Shown: positions 8,083-16,249, counted from the stretch's first letter. The stretch: 64,000 bases of DNA from Actinophytocola sp035995025 (GCA_035995025.1 DASYKY010000115.1:112281-176280); one strand, 5' to 3'. The notes: a model not told the origin generated them from the sequence alone. Program-made: numbers and translations.

Positions 8083-11000
8083 GTGCCGAGGAACAGCCGC
8101 CGGGCGTTCGCTCTCACCGCCGCCCTGGTCGTCACGGTCGCACTGACCCCGGCCACGCCGGCCGTGGCCGAGGACCCCCCGGCGCCGGGGGCGGTGTCGG
8201 TACCCGGCTCGCACAACGCGGCGATGGGCTGCGCAGGCGACTGGCAGCCCGACTGCACCCAGGCGCAGCTGCACCTCGACCCGGCCGACGGCGTGTGGAA
8301 GGGCACGTTCACGCTCCCGGCCGGCAGCTACGAGTACAAGGCCGCGATCAACGGCGCCTGGGACGAGAACTACGGCACCGGCGGGGTCGCGGGCGGCGCG
8401 AACATCGCCTACCAGACCGGCGGCGGGGCGGTGTCGTTCTACTACGACCCCGCCACGCACTGGGTCACCAGCGACGCGCAGGGCCCGGTCGTCACGGCGG
8501 CCGGCAGCTTCCAGAGCGAGCTGGGCTGCCCCGGCGACTGGGCGCCGGACTGCCTGCGGTCGTGGCTGCAGGACCCGGACGGCGACGGCGTGTTCTCCTT
8601 CTCCACTACCGCGATCCCGGCCGGGCAGTACGAGGTCAAGGCGGCGCACGGCCTGTCCTGGGACGAGAACTACGGCGCGGGCGGCGCGCGGGACGGCGCG
8701 AACATCCCGTTCACGGTGACCGCGGACGGCGACCGCACGACGTTCTCCTACGACCTCGCCACCCACGTGCTGACCGTGTCGGGCGGCATCACCCCGCCGG
8801 ACCTGCGCAGCGCGAAGGCGCAATGGCTGCGCCACGACGTCGTCGCCATCGAGGCCCCGGCGGGTGCCGCCGAGTTCCGGCTCTACCACGCGCCCGAGGG
8901 CGGGATGGCCGCCACGGCCGACGGCGTCACCGGCGGCGACTTCCTGCCGCTGACCCTGGACCCCGCCGGCCTGCCGCCCGAGCTGGCCGCGCAGTACCCG
9001 CACCTGGCGGACTACGCGGCGCTGCGGCTCGGCGACACGGACGCGCGCGACCTGCTCACCGGGCAGCTCGCGGTCGCCGCCTACGACGCGGACGGCAAGC
9101 TCCTCGACGCGACCGGCGTGCAGCTCCCGGGTGTGCTCGACGACGTCTACGCTGGCGCCACCCACGCGCGGCTCGGCCCGGCGTGGGACCACGGCCGCCC
9201 GTCGCTCGCCGTCTGGGCGCCCACCGCGAAGCGGATGTCCCTGCTGCTCGACCCGGCCGGCCCGGCGGGGGAGCGGCGGGTGCCGATGACCCGCGACCAC
9301 GACGGCGTCTGGCACGCGGCGGGCGAGAAGACCTGGCGCGACGCGCGCTACGCGTACGAGGTCGGCGTGTACGTGCCCGCGCTCGACGAGGTCGCCACGA
9401 ACGTGGTCACCGACCCGTACTCGCTGGCGCTCACCACGAACTCCACCCGGTCGGTCCTCGCCGACCTCGACGACCCGGCGCTGACACCGCGCGGCTGGGA
9501 CCGGCTGCACAAGCCCGCGCTCGGCCAGCCGGAGGACTCCGCGATCTACGAGCTGCACGTCCGCGACTTCTCGATCGGCGACACCACGGTGCCCGCCGCC
9601 CACCGCGGCACCTACCTCGCGTTCACCGACCGCGGCAGCGCGGGCATGCGGCAGCTGCGCGACCTGGCCGGCGCGGGCCTCAACACCGTGCATCTGTTGC
9701 CCGCCAACGACATCGCGAGCATCGAGGAGAACCGCGCCGCGCAGCAGACCCCGGCGTGCGACCTACCGTCGTTCGGCCCGGCGGCGCAGGACCAGCAGGC
9801 CTGCGTCGAGCCGGTCCGCGACGCCGACGGCTACAACTGGGGCTACGACCCGCTGCACTACACCACGCCGGAGGGCTCCTACAGCACGAACCCGGACGGC
9901 ACGGCCCGCACGCGCGAGTTCCGCGAGATGGTCGGCGGGCTCAACGGCGCCGGGCTGCGTGTGGTGATGGACGTCGTGTACAACCACACGCCGGCGTCCG
10001 GCCAGGATCCGAAGTCCATTTTGGACCGCGTGGTGCCCGGCTACTATCACCGGCTGTCGGCCACCGGCGCGGTGGAGAACTCCACCTGCTGCGCCAACAC
10101 CGCCACCGAGCACCGCATGATGGGCAAGCTCGTTGTCGACTCGGTGGTCACCTGGGCCCGCGAGTACAAAGTGGACGGGTTCCGGTTCGACCTGATGGGC
10201 CACCAGCCCAAGGCGAACATCCTTGCCGTCCGCGCGGCGTTGGACAAGCTGACCCCGGCCAAGGACGGCGTGGACGGCAAGCGCATCTACCTCTACGGCG
10301 AGGGCTGGAACTTCGGCGAGGTGGCCAACGACGCGCGCTTCGTCCAGGCCACGCAGCTGAACATGGCCAACACCGGCATCGGCACGTTCTCCGACCGGCT
10401 GCGCGACGCGGTGCGCGGCGGCGGCCCCTTCGACGAGGACCCGCGCATCCAGGGTTTCGGCACCGGCCTGTTCACCGACCCGAACGGCGCCGCGGCCAAC
10501 GGCACGCCCGACGAGCAGCGCGCCAGGCTGCTGCTCTACCAGGACCAGATCAAGGTGGGTCTGGCAGGCAACCTGCGCGACTACCGGTTCACCGACCGCG
10601 ACGGGAACGTCGTGCCCGGCTCGCAGATCGACTACAACGGCCAGCCCGCCGGGTATGCGGGCGACCCGAGCGAGACGATCACCTACGTCGATGCGCACGA
10701 CAACGAGACGCTGTTCGACGTCGAGCAGTACAAGCTGCCGCAGGCCACGGCGATGGCCGACCGGGTGCGGATGAACACCGTCGCGCTGGCCACCACGGCG
10801 CTCGCGCAGGGACCGGCGTTCTGGCACGCCGGCACCGACCTGCTGCGCTCGAAGTCGCTGGACCGCAACAGCTTCAACTCCGGCGACTGGTTCAACCGGG
10901 TCGACTGGACCTACCACGACACGACGTGGGGCTCGGGCCTGCCGCCCAAGGGCGACAACGAGTCCAAGTGGGACTACATGCGCCCGCTGCTCGCCGACCC

Positions 11001-11412
11001 GGCGCTCGAGCCGCACGAGGCCGACATCCGCTCGGCGCACGGGCAGGCGCTCGACCTGCTGCGGATCCGGTTCTCCTCACCGCTGTTCCGGCTCGGCACG
11101 GCGCAGCTGGTCCAGCAGCGGATGGACTTCCCGGCCGGTGGCCCGGACCAGACGCCGGGCGTGATCGTCATGCACCTCGACGACCGGCACGGGAGGGACC
11201 TCGACCCGCGGTGGGAGGGCGTCGTGGTGGTGTTCAACGCCTCCGCGACGGCCGCCACCCAGCGGCTGCCGGCGCTCGCCGGCGCGCACTACCGCCTGCA
11301 CCCGGTGCAGGCCGCGGGGGCGGACCCGGTGGTGAAGACGTCCGGCTACGACCGGCGTTCGGGGACGTTCTCCGTGCCGGCCCGCACCGTGGCGGTGTTC
11401 GTCACGGGGTGA
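8083..11412 (+). CDS. pulA: Secreted pullulanase-type alpha-1,6-glucosidase (GH13)
   Basis: A 1109-residue extracellular debranching enzyme that hydrolyses alpha-1,6 links of pullulan, starch or glycogen. An N-terminal signal peptide of about 35 residues ends near AVAED. Two similar beta domains follow (about residues 42-130 and 140-235), each with a GDWxPDC motif and a KAAxxxxWDENYG motif, like SusE/X25 starch-binding modules. After an N-terminal pullulanase domain and CBM48 comes the GH13 barrel: VMDVVYNHT near 627, nucleophile region DGFRFDLMGH near 697-706, acid YGEGWNFGE near 736-744 and DAHDNET near 870. The GTG at 8083 is preceded by GGGAG and begins the signal peptide. It ends 4 bp from the convergent coiled-coil gene. 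Confidence 0.95.
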   Translation: MPRNSRRAFALTAALVVTVALTPATPAVAEDPPAPGAVSVPGSHNAAMGCAGDWQPDCTQAQLHLDPADGVWKGTFTLPAGSYEYKAAINGAWDENYGTGGVAGGANIAYQTGGGAVSFYYDPATHWVTSDAQGPVVTAAGSFQSELGCPGDWAPDCLRSWLQDPDGDGVFSFSTTAIPAGQYEVKAAHGLSWDENYGAGGARDGANIPFTVTADGDRTTFSYDLATHVLTVSGGITPPDLRSAKAQWLRHDVVAIEAPAGAAEFRLYHAPEGGMAATADGVTGGDFLPLTLDPAGLPPELAAQYPHLADYAALRLGDTDARDLLTGQLAVAAYDADGKLLDATGVQLPGVLDDVYAGATHARLGPAWDHGRPSLAVWAPTAKRMSLLLDPAGPAGERRVPMTRDHDGVWHAAGEKTWRDARYAYEVGVYVPALDEVATNVVTDPYSLALTTNSTRSVLADLDDPALTPRGWDRLHKPALGQPEDSAIYELHVRDFSIGDTTVPAAHRGTYLAFTDRGSAGMRQLRDLAGAGLNTVHLLPANDIASIEENRAAQQTPACDLPSFGPAAQDQQACVEPVRDADGYNWGYDPLHYTTPEGSYSTNPDGTARTREFREMVGGLNGAGLRVVMDVVYNHTPASGQDPKSILDRVVPGYYHRLSATGAVENSTCCANTATEHRMMGKLVVDSVVTWAREYKVDGFRFDLMGHQPKANILAVRAALDKLTPAKDGVDGKRIYLYGEGWNFGEVANDARFVQATQLNMANTGIGTFSDRLRDAVRGGGPFDEDPRIQGFGTGLFTDPNGAAANGTPDEQRARLLLYQDQIKVGLAGNLRDYRFTDRDGNVVPGSQIDYNGQPAGYAGDPSETITYVDAHDNETLFDVEQYKLPQATAMADRVRMNTVALATTALAQGPAFWHAGTDLLRSKSLDRNSFNSGDWFNRVDWTYHDTTWGSGLPPKGDNESKWDYMRPLLADPALEPHEADIRSAHGQALDLLRIRFSSPLFRLGTAQLVQQRMDFPAGGPDQTPGVIVMHLDDRHGRDLDPRWEGVVVVFNASATAATQRLPALAGAHYRLHPVQAAGADPVVKTSGYDRRSGTFSVPARTVAVFVTG

Positions 11413-11416
11413 GCCG

Positions 11417-11929
11417 TCAGTCCTTGCCGTCTTCTTCCTTTTCTTCCCTGTCCTCGCCGCGGCGGCGCAGGAAGGCGAAGCCGGGGATGCCCAGGATGGC
11501 CTGGCGGACGTCGTTGGCGACCTCCAGCAGCTCGTGGATGTCCGGGCCGACGCGGTCGAGGGTGGCGAGGATCGGCAGCACGTCGTCGGTGATGTGCCCG
11601 GTCAGCCGGGGCAGCTCGTCGACGAGCTTGATCGCGGCGTCGATCTCGTGGGCGCTGAACTCCTCGACGAACCGGATCATCGGGCGCGCCGCGTCGATCT
11701 GCTCCTCGGCGGCCGTGGTCACCCGCCGCGCGTGCGCGACCGCCTCCGTGGCGTCGGTGATCACCTTGTCGGTGCGGTCCACCAGCTCGTCCGCCCGCGC
11801 GACCACGGCCTCGGCCGCGGTGAGCAGGTCCAGCACCCGCCCGGGCACGGACGCGGCCGCGGTGGCGGTGCGCATCGTCCAGCCGAATACGTCGGAGGGA
11901 CCGGGGACGCGGGGGAGAGGTATCGCCAT
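11417..11929 (-). CDS. Coiled-coil protein of unknown function
   Basis: A 170-residue protein rich in Ala, Val, Asp and Glu, predicted helical and coiled-coil over most of its length (RVLDLLTAAEAVVARADELVDRTDKVITDATEAV and onward), ending in a charged tail (RRRGEDREEKEEDGKD). No catalytic motif or signal peptide is visible. Similar actinobacterial proteins are often mislabelled as a Rubisco subunit; nothing here supports that. The ATG at 11929 is preferred over one five codons upstream because it begins the conserved-looking MAIPLPRVPGP and has GGGGGAGAGG upstream. It converges with the pullulanase gene. Confidence 0.65.
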   Translation of the reverse strand: MAIPLPRVPGPSDVFGWTMRTATAAASVPGRVLDLLTAAEAVVARADELVDRTDKVITDATEAVAHARRVTTAAEEQIDAARPMIRFVEEFSAHEIDAAIKLVDELPRLTGHITDDVLPILATLDRVGPDIHELLEVANDVRQAILGIPGFAFLRRRGEDREEKEEDGKD

Positions 11930-11966
11930 GCGTCCATTCCACACGAAGCGGGCGGCGCGTGTGCTC

Positions 11967-12404
11967 TCAGGCGTGCGCGGCGCGGACGACGGTGAGGTAG
12001 AAGTCGTCGAGCCGGCGGACGATCTCGACGAGCCGGTCGAAGTCGACGGGCTTGGTGATGTAGGCGGCGGCGCCCAGGCTCATGCTGCGCACGACGTCCG
12101 CCTCGGCCTGGGAGATGGTCAGCACGACGACCGGGATGTCGCGCAGCTGCTCGTCCGCGGTCAGCTCGGCCAGCACCGCGCGGCCGTCCATCCGCGGCAG
12201 GTCCAGGTCCAGCAGGATCACCCCGGGCCGCTGGGCATCCTGGTAGGGCGGCTGCCTGCGGAGGTACGCCAGCGCCGTGACACCGTCGCTCACCACGTGC
12301 AGCGCGTTGGACACCTTGTAGTACTCGAACGTGTCGCGGGTGAACCACACATCGCCGGGGTCGTCCTCGACCAGGAGGATATCCACCGGCGTGGGCGCAA
12401 CCAT
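11967..12404 (-). CDS. Single-domain response regulator (CheY/Rcp1-like receiver)
   Basis: A 145-residue receiver domain without output domain. The acidic pair is in LLVEDDPGD near residues 11-16, the phospho-acceptor Asp is in LLDLDLPRMDG near residue 66, the conserved Thr region VVLTISQAE follows, and the lysine is in ITKPVD near 116. The sequence (TFEYYKVSNALHVVSDG) is like Rcp1-type regulators that pair with phytochrome-like or hybrid kinases. No histidine kinase is adjacent, so the partner must be elsewhere. ATG 12404 begins the domain at MVAPTPVDILLVEDD. Confidence 0.88.
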   Translation of the reverse strand: MVAPTPVDILLVEDDPGDVWFTRDTFEYYKVSNALHVVSDGVTALAYLRRQPPYQDAQRPGVILLDLDLPRMDGRAVLAELTADEQLRDIPVVVLTISQAEADVVRSMSLGAAAYITKPVDFDRLVEIVRRLDDFYLTVVRAAHA

Positions 12405-12556
12405 GCGACAACTGTGGCCCCCCGCCGTCCACACCGCAAGCAGGCGGCGGGTGTGTCGAGCCACCTGAAAGTCCGCTGAGAACCTCACGAACGCGACACT
12501 TCGGCTCGGCCGCGGACGTTGAGAGGTGAGATAGTCCGTCCGGGGAGGAGTGGGTC

Positions 12557-12832
12557 ATGGATGCCGTCGGAGTGGTGCTCGGGTGGGTGCTGACCGTTTT
12601 CGTCGTGCTGATGCTCGTCCGGCTGGTGCTGGACTGGGTGGGGCTGGCGACGAACACGCCGTTCTGGGTGCGCCGGGTCCGGGCTGCCACGCACGCCGGC
12701 ACCGAGCCGGTCATCGCGCCGCTTCGCCGGGTGCTGCCGCCGCTCCGTGCGGGCGGGGTGGGGATCGACCTCGCGTTCACGGTCGTGTTCGTCGTGGCGC
12801 TGATCCTGCGCTCGGTGGCGTTCAGCCTCTGA
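12557..12832 (+). CDS. YggT family membrane protein
   Basis: A 91-residue integral membrane protein with two hydrophobic helices (residues 3-27 and about 70-88) linked by a conserved loop containing NTPFWVRRV and TEPVIAPLRRVLPP, the hallmark of YggT. In actinobacteria and other phyla YggT genes often sit near cell-division or septum genes; the function is not settled. Here it stands alone, with GGGGAGGAG just before the ATG, and converges with the S4 protein gene (4 bp apart). Confidence 0.85.
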   Translation: MDAVGVVLGWVLTVFVVLMLVRLVLDWVGLATNTPFWVRRVRAATHAGTEPVIAPLRRVLPPLRAGGVGIDLAFTVVFVVALILRSVAFSL

Positions 12833-12836
12833 CGCG

Positions 12837-13220
12837 TCAGGGCGCGTCGCCCTGCTGACCGGTGCGGAACCGGTCGAGCACCCGGCGGTCCCGCTTGGTC
12901 GGGCGGCCCGCGCCGCGGTCGCGCCGCGCCACGGGTGCGACCGCCTCCGCCTCCGGTGGCGGGGCCGGGGTCCGGTCGACATAGCACTCCACCGCGACGG
13001 GCGCGCCGACCCGCTTCTCGATCACCCGCACCACGTCGACGATCCGCGTGGTGCCGCCCGACCGCAGGCGCACCTCGTCGCCGGCGGACACCGACGTCGC
13101 GGGCTTGGCCGGCCGGTTGTTGACCCGGACGTGCCCGCCCCGGCACGCCGCGGCGGCGTCGGACCGGGTCTTCGTCAGCCGGACCGCCCACAGCCACCGG
13201 TCGACACGGGTGGACTCCAT
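12837..13220 (-). CDS. S4-domain RNA-binding protein (Hsp15-like)
   Basis: A 127-residue protein with an N-terminal S4 domain (VDRWLWAVRLTKTRSDAAAA, then GHVRVNNRPAKPATSVSAGDEVRL, residues 5-65) and a basic tail (RRDRGAGRPTKRDRRVLDRF). This matches Hsp15-type heat-shock RNA-binding proteins, which bind stalled 50S subunits carrying nascent peptidyl-tRNA. It lies 9 bp downstream of the DUF4926 gene and may be read from the toxin cassette transcript, although its own role is probably housekeeping. Confidence 0.88.
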   Translation of the reverse strand: MESTRVDRWLWAVRLTKTRSDAAAACRGGHVRVNNRPAKPATSVSAGDEVRLRSGGTTRIVDVVRVIEKRVGAPVAVECYVDRTPAPPPEAEAVAPVARRDRGAGRPTKRDRRVLDRFRTGQQGDAP

Positions 13221-13229
13221 CGCGACGGG

Positions 13230-13418
13230 TCAGCCGCGCGCGCGCAGCTGGTCGGCGCGCAGCGCGGTCAGCGCGAGGGTGCGGCCCGCGTCGTCGGTGA
13301 ACTCGACCTCGAACTCGCCGGAGCCGGCGTAGTCGTCGACGATCGTGCCGACCGCCCCTGCCCGCAGACCCTCGTCCGGCAGGTCCACGGCCAGCTCGAC
13401 GACGTCGTACAGGTTCAT
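13230..13418 (-). CDS. DUF4926 protein, candidate immunity protein
   Basis: A 62-residue acidic protein: MNLYDVVELAVDLPDEGL, then VGTIVDDYAGSGEFEVEF and ALTALRADQL. From memory this is the DUF4926 pattern, a small SH3-like beta protein that is repeatedly found next to DUF6883 genes. It starts 14 bp after the stop of the DUF6883 gene on the same strand. By position at the end of a WXG/EspC cassette and by its small acidic nature I infer that it neutralises the upstream protein; no direct evidence is in the sequence. A longer frame back to 13547 has no resemblance to the family, and the ATG at 13418 has AGGACACC upstream. Confidence 0.78.
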   Translation of the reverse strand: MNLYDVVELAVDLPDEGLRAGAVGTIVDDYAGSGEFEVEFTDDAGRTLALTALRADQLRARG

Positions 13419-13432
13419 CGGTGTCCTTCTCG

Positions 13433-14011
13433 TCAGGGGAAGCTCAGCGTCACCAGCCGGGTCTTCCCGGTGGTCGCGTCCACGATCCACGCGGTGCGCA
13501 CCGTGATGGTGCCATCGGGCCCGGTCAGCGTGACGTCCTTGTTCCACCGGCTGCCGTGCTGGTCCATCTTGCCCGCGATCGGTTCGCCGTCGCCCACCTG
13601 ATCCAGGATCTGCTGCTTGACCGACGCCGCGTCCTCGGGGCCCAGCCCGGTCCTCGACTTGATGACCCGGGCCTTGTTCTTGCCGACCGGGTGTTCGGGG
13701 TTGAGCGCGTACTCGGTGAGCTTGCGGTCGTCGAACTCCGGGTTGTCGAAGTCGGGCTTCGCCGGCGGCGTGGTCGGCTCGGGGGGCGGGGCGGGTTGCT
13801 GCTTGTTCTTGCCGGCCCCTTTCGCGCGGCCCTGCTGCGCGGCCGACTGGGTGGCCTCCTGCGCGCTCGTGATGCCCTTGCTGGCATCGATGTTGCCGTG
13901 CTGCTGGCTGGGCCTGCCGTGGCTGCCGCTGCCGTCACCACCGTCCCCGCCGTGGGGGTGACCGCCGTCGTCCCCGCCACCGCCGTGCGGGCCCTTGGGT
14001 TTGGGAGTCAT
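13433..14011 (-). CDS. DUF6883-domain protein, candidate type VII-secreted toxin
   Basis: A 192-residue protein. Residues 1-85 are low-complexity (Gly/His/Asp-rich, then Gln/Pro-rich linker), and residues about 88-192 form the conserved domain: KLTEYALNPEHPVGKNKARV, GPEDAASVKQQILDQ, then WNKDVTLTGPDG, VRTAWIVDATTGKTRLVTLSFP. I recognise this as DUF6883, an uncharacterised domain seen at the C-terminus of polymorphic toxins and beside DUF4926. Enzymatic activity unknown. It follows the WXG carrier by 7 bp, and the candidate immunity gene follows it by 14 bp. The toxin domain is therefore on a separate polypeptide from the WXG module, with the disordered linker at its own N-terminus. Confidence 0.75.
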   Translation of the reverse strand: MTPKPKGPHGGGGDDGGHPHGGDGGDGSGSHGRPSQQHGNIDASKGITSAQEATQSAAQQGRAKGAGKNKQQPAPPPEPTTPPAKPDFDNPEFDDRKLTEYALNPEHPVGKNKARVIKSRTGLGPEDAASVKQQILDQVGDGEPIAGKMDQHGSRWNKDVTLTGPDGTITVRTAWIVDATTGKTRLVTLSFP

Positions 14012-14018
14012 CGTCGCC

Positions 14019-14720
14019 CTACATGTTGAGGAGCTTGGTCAGGTTGGTGAGGCTGGTGACGAGCCCGGTGGTGTAGGTGAGGATGCGGCCGGCCCACTTC
14101 ACCACCGCGGCGACGATCTGTGTGGCGATGACCGGGATCGTGACCACGAAGATCGCCTCGGCGGCCCACACGATGACGCGGGCGACGAGGTCGGCGATGA
14201 GGTCGCGGACGATGTCGCGGGTGAACTGCACCAGCGCGCCGGCGCCCTCGGTGGCCACGGCCATCGCCGCGGAGGTGGCGCTGAGGCCGCCGATGGCGTT
14301 GGTGTTGAACGTCATCATGTTCTGGTAGGACTCGGACGCCGCGCCGGTCCAGTCCGGCAGGTCGCCGTCGAGGTAGAGCTGCAGGTCCGAGGCGATGCTG
14401 TCCAGCTCGGTGGCCATGTTGTTCCAGGTCGCGGCGTGCGAGGCGACCACGTCGGGCTTGCCGGTGAGCTCGTCGAGCATCTGGCGCAGCGGCTCGAAGT
14501 ACTCCATCGCCCAGCTCAGGCCGTTGGCGAGCAGCGCGCTGACCGGGTCCATCACGGTGGCGGTGACCTCGAGGCCGAGACCCGCGCCGGCCAGCGCGTC
14601 GTCGACCCAGCCCTTGCTCTTGATCGCGTCGGTCAGGCCCTGGATGCTGTCGCCGAGGCCGGACCCCGTCCACGGCTGTCGCGTCGACTCGACAGGGGCG
14701 ACCAGGGAGTTGTCGGTCAT
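14019..14720 (-). CDS. WXG100-superfamily-like type VII secretion carrier with hydrophobic C-terminus
   Basis: A 233-residue protein. The central helical hairpin carries a W-x-G motif (DWTGAASESYQNMM, Trp near residue 124), flanked by long helices (MLDELTGKPDVVASHAATWNNMATELDSI and onward). The C-terminal 70 residues are strongly hydrophobic with one or two possible membrane segments (VIVWAAEAIFVVTIPVIATQIVAAVV). This is the layout of ESX-secreted toxin carriers in actinomycetes. It lies between an EspC-like gene and the DUF6883 toxin candidate. It probably dimerises with the EspC-like protein for export through an ESX machine that is not in this window. Confidence 0.75.
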   Translation of the reverse strand: MTDNSLVAPVESTRQPWTGSGLGDSIQGLTDAIKSKGWVDDALAGAGLGLEVTATVMDPVSALLANGLSWAMEYFEPLRQMLDELTGKPDVVASHAATWNNMATELDSIASDLQLYLDGDLPDWTGAASESYQNMMTFNTNAIGGLSATSAAMAVATEGAGALVQFTRDIVRDLIADLVARVIVWAAEAIFVVTIPVIATQIVAAVVKWAGRILTYTTGLVTSLTNLTKLLNM

Positions 14721-14746
14721 GGCTGTGCCCTCTCAGTTCTGCGCGC

Positions 14747-15064
14747 TCAGGGCATCCGGTCGGAGATGTCGCCCATCGCGTCGGCCACCCGGGCGTCCAG
14801 TTCCGCGTAGTGGTCGGCGCTGTCGTGCAACGACTTGGCCGCGAGCCCCAGGTTCTCCTCGACGTAGGCGACCAGCTCGTCCTGGCGCGCGTGGCGGCCC
14901 TCGAGCACGGCGGGCATCCACCCGCACAGCAGCCCGTATGCCTGGCCGTCCTGCGCGATCGCCGCGCTGGCCGACTTCACCGCGTCGAAGCGCGCCTTCA
15001 GCGACTCCAGGTTCTCGGCGTGCCGGCGGATCTGCTCGACGTCCGCCGTGTACCCGTCACCCAT
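14747..15064 (-). CDS. EspC/DUF2580-type ESX secretion-associated protein
   Basis: A 105-residue, highly helical protein: YTADVEQIRRHAENLESLKARFDAVKSASAAI, a short loop (GLLCGWMPAVLE), then EENLGLAAKSLHDSADHYAELDARVADAM. Two-helix proteins of this type are EspC/DUF2580 substrates or partners of type VII secretion. It starts 7 bp after the YbaB gene and precedes the WXG carrier by 26 bp. The ATG at 15064 is chosen since the 44 upstream codons in the frame lie inside the YbaB gene. Confidence 0.78.
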   Translation of the reverse strand: MGDGYTADVEQIRRHAENLESLKARFDAVKSASAAIAQDGQAYGLLCGWMPAVLEGRHARQDELVAYVEENLGLAAKSLHDSADHYAELDARVADAMGDISDRMP

Positions 15065-15071
15065 GTGCCCC

Positions 15072-15563
15072 TCACCGCCAGATCGTCGTGTCGCCGTCGT
15101 CCTCGTCGTCCTCGGGCGGCAGCGCGCGCCCCCGGCCCGCGGACTGCTCGGACTGGGGACGCGGCGCGAGGTCGTCGGGTTCCCCGGCCCTGGCACGCAG
15201 CTGCTGGCCGACGCGGTCGGCGATCGCGCGGCCGGCGGCGGACTCGGTGCCCACCGTCTCCTCGATGATCTCCTCGGAGCGGTCGGCGATCTCCGCCTTC
15301 GCCGCGCGGATCGTCCGCATGATCGTGTCGGCGACCTCGTCCGGCGTGACCCGCTCGATCTCCCGGGTGAGTCGCAGCGCGACGAGCCCGCCGGTGGAGT
15401 CGACGGTGACCTCGGCCAGCCCGCCCGGGTCGCGCGTGGTCACCTCGAGCTGGGAGAAGCGGTCGCCCATCGCCTTGGTGTCGGCGGCCAGCTTGTCGAT
15501 CCGGCCCTTCCACGCGGCGAGCCGTTCGCGCGCGTCGTCCGGATCCAACGTGCGGTTGTCCAT
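15072..15563 (-). CDS. YbaB/EbfC family DNA-binding protein
   Basis: A 163-residue protein with a YbaB-like core: helix AAWKGRIDKLAADTKAMGDRFSQLE, strands VTTRDPGGLAEVTVDSTGGLVALRL, and a long helix (VADTIMRTIRAAKAEIADRSEEI). In actinobacteria YbaB homologues very often head small type VII secretion cassettes with EspC and WXG proteins; they may act as nucleoid or regulatory proteins. The C-terminal tail is acidic and probably disordered (PPEDDEDDGDTTIWR). First gene of the cassette, divergent from the RibD-like reductase with a 108-bp spacer that should hold both promoters. Confidence 0.82.
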   Translation of the reverse strand: MDNRTLDPDDARERLAAWKGRIDKLAADTKAMGDRFSQLEVTTRDPGGLAEVTVDSTGGLVALRLTREIERVTPDEVADTIMRTIRAAKAEIADRSEEIIEETVGTESAAGRAIADRVGQQLRARAGEPDDLAPRPQSEQSAGRGRALPPEDDEDDGDTTIWR

Positions 15564-15671
15564 GCTCCCCCAAGCCACGTGTCGCATCGCCTCGTCGGCC
15601 GCGAAGCGTAGCATTTCGGCAAGATCGGGAATCGCGCTTTCGGTGAACGCCAGGCAGTGGGAGGTATCCGC

Positions 15672-16220
15672 GTGGGCGCTGTGCACGTGCACGAGTTCAT
15701 GACCCTCGACGGCGTGATCGACGCGCCGACGTGGACGTTCGACTTCGGCTTCGACCCGAAGATGGGGGAGGCCATCGGCGCGTTGACCGCGCGGTCGCGG
15801 GCCATCCTGCTCGGCCGCACGACCTACCAGATGTTCGAGCCCGGCTGGTCGGCGCGCACCGTCGAGGACGACCCCGGTGCCCCGTTCTTCAACGACACCA
15901 CCAAGTACGTGGTGTCCGGCACGCTCGAGACCACCACCTGGCGCAACTCGGCCATCGTCGGCGGCTACGCCGCGGACACCATCCGCCGCCTGAAGGACGA
16001 GGTCGACGGCGACCTGTACGTGAGCGGCAGCGGCACCCTCGTGCGCGCGATGCTGGCCGACGGTCTGGTCGACGAGCTGCACCTGTTCGTCTACCCGCTC
16101 ACCCGCGGCTCCGGCCCGCGCCTGTTCCCCGACGGCGCCGCCCCGTCGGCGCTCGCCCTCTCCGGCTGCCAGGCCTACGACAACGGCGTGGTCGGCCTGT
16201 CCTACCGCCCCCAGCAGTAG
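15672..16220 (+). CDS. RibD C-terminal/dihydrofolate reductase-like protein
   Basis: A 182-residue DHFR-fold protein of the RibD_C family. Visible: HEFMTLDGVIDAP at the N-terminus, AILLGRTTYQMFEPGW, KYVVSGTLE, LYVSGSGTLVRAMLADGLVDELHLFVYPLTRGSGPRLF. Such proteins bind NADPH and reduce an unknown pteridine- or pyrimidine-like substrate; they are usually not true folate enzymes. GTG at 15672 is preferred over GTG 15657 because GGGAGG sits 6 bp upstream of it. Its stop codon is inside a 12-bp tandem repeat. It converges with the methyltransferase gene. Confidence 0.88.
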   Translation: MGAVHVHEFMTLDGVIDAPTWTFDFGFDPKMGEAIGALTARSRAILLGRTTYQMFEPGWSARTVEDDPGAPFFNDTTKYVVSGTLETTTWRNSAIVGGYAADTIRRLKDEVDGDLYVSGSGTLVRAMLADGLVDELHLFVYPLTRGSGPRLFPDGAAPSALALSGCQAYDNGVVGLSYRPQQ

Positions 16221-16249
16221 GACCGGCAGTAGGACCGGCAGTAGGACAG
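16216..16249 (+). repeat. 12-bp tandem repeat on the stop codon of the reductase gene
   Basis: The unit CAGTAGGACCGG occurs at 16216-16227 and 16228-16239, with a third partial copy from 16240. It includes the stop codon TAG and places TAG again in frame 12 and 24 bases downstream. Confidence 0.85.

Noticed and set aside
8295..12479. Very long open frame (1394 codons) on the plus strand across the pullulanase locus
   Set aside because: It is a +1 shadow of the pullulanase gene and of its minus-strand neighbours. Composition is Arg/Pro/Ala-rich with no domain, whereas the overlapping frame has all GH13 motifs.
14019..14720. WXG carrier as a complete toxin by itself
   Set aside because: Its C-terminus is hydrophobic with no recognisable enzymatic domain, and a separate domain gene follows immediately. 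A pore-forming role is not excluded but not supported.
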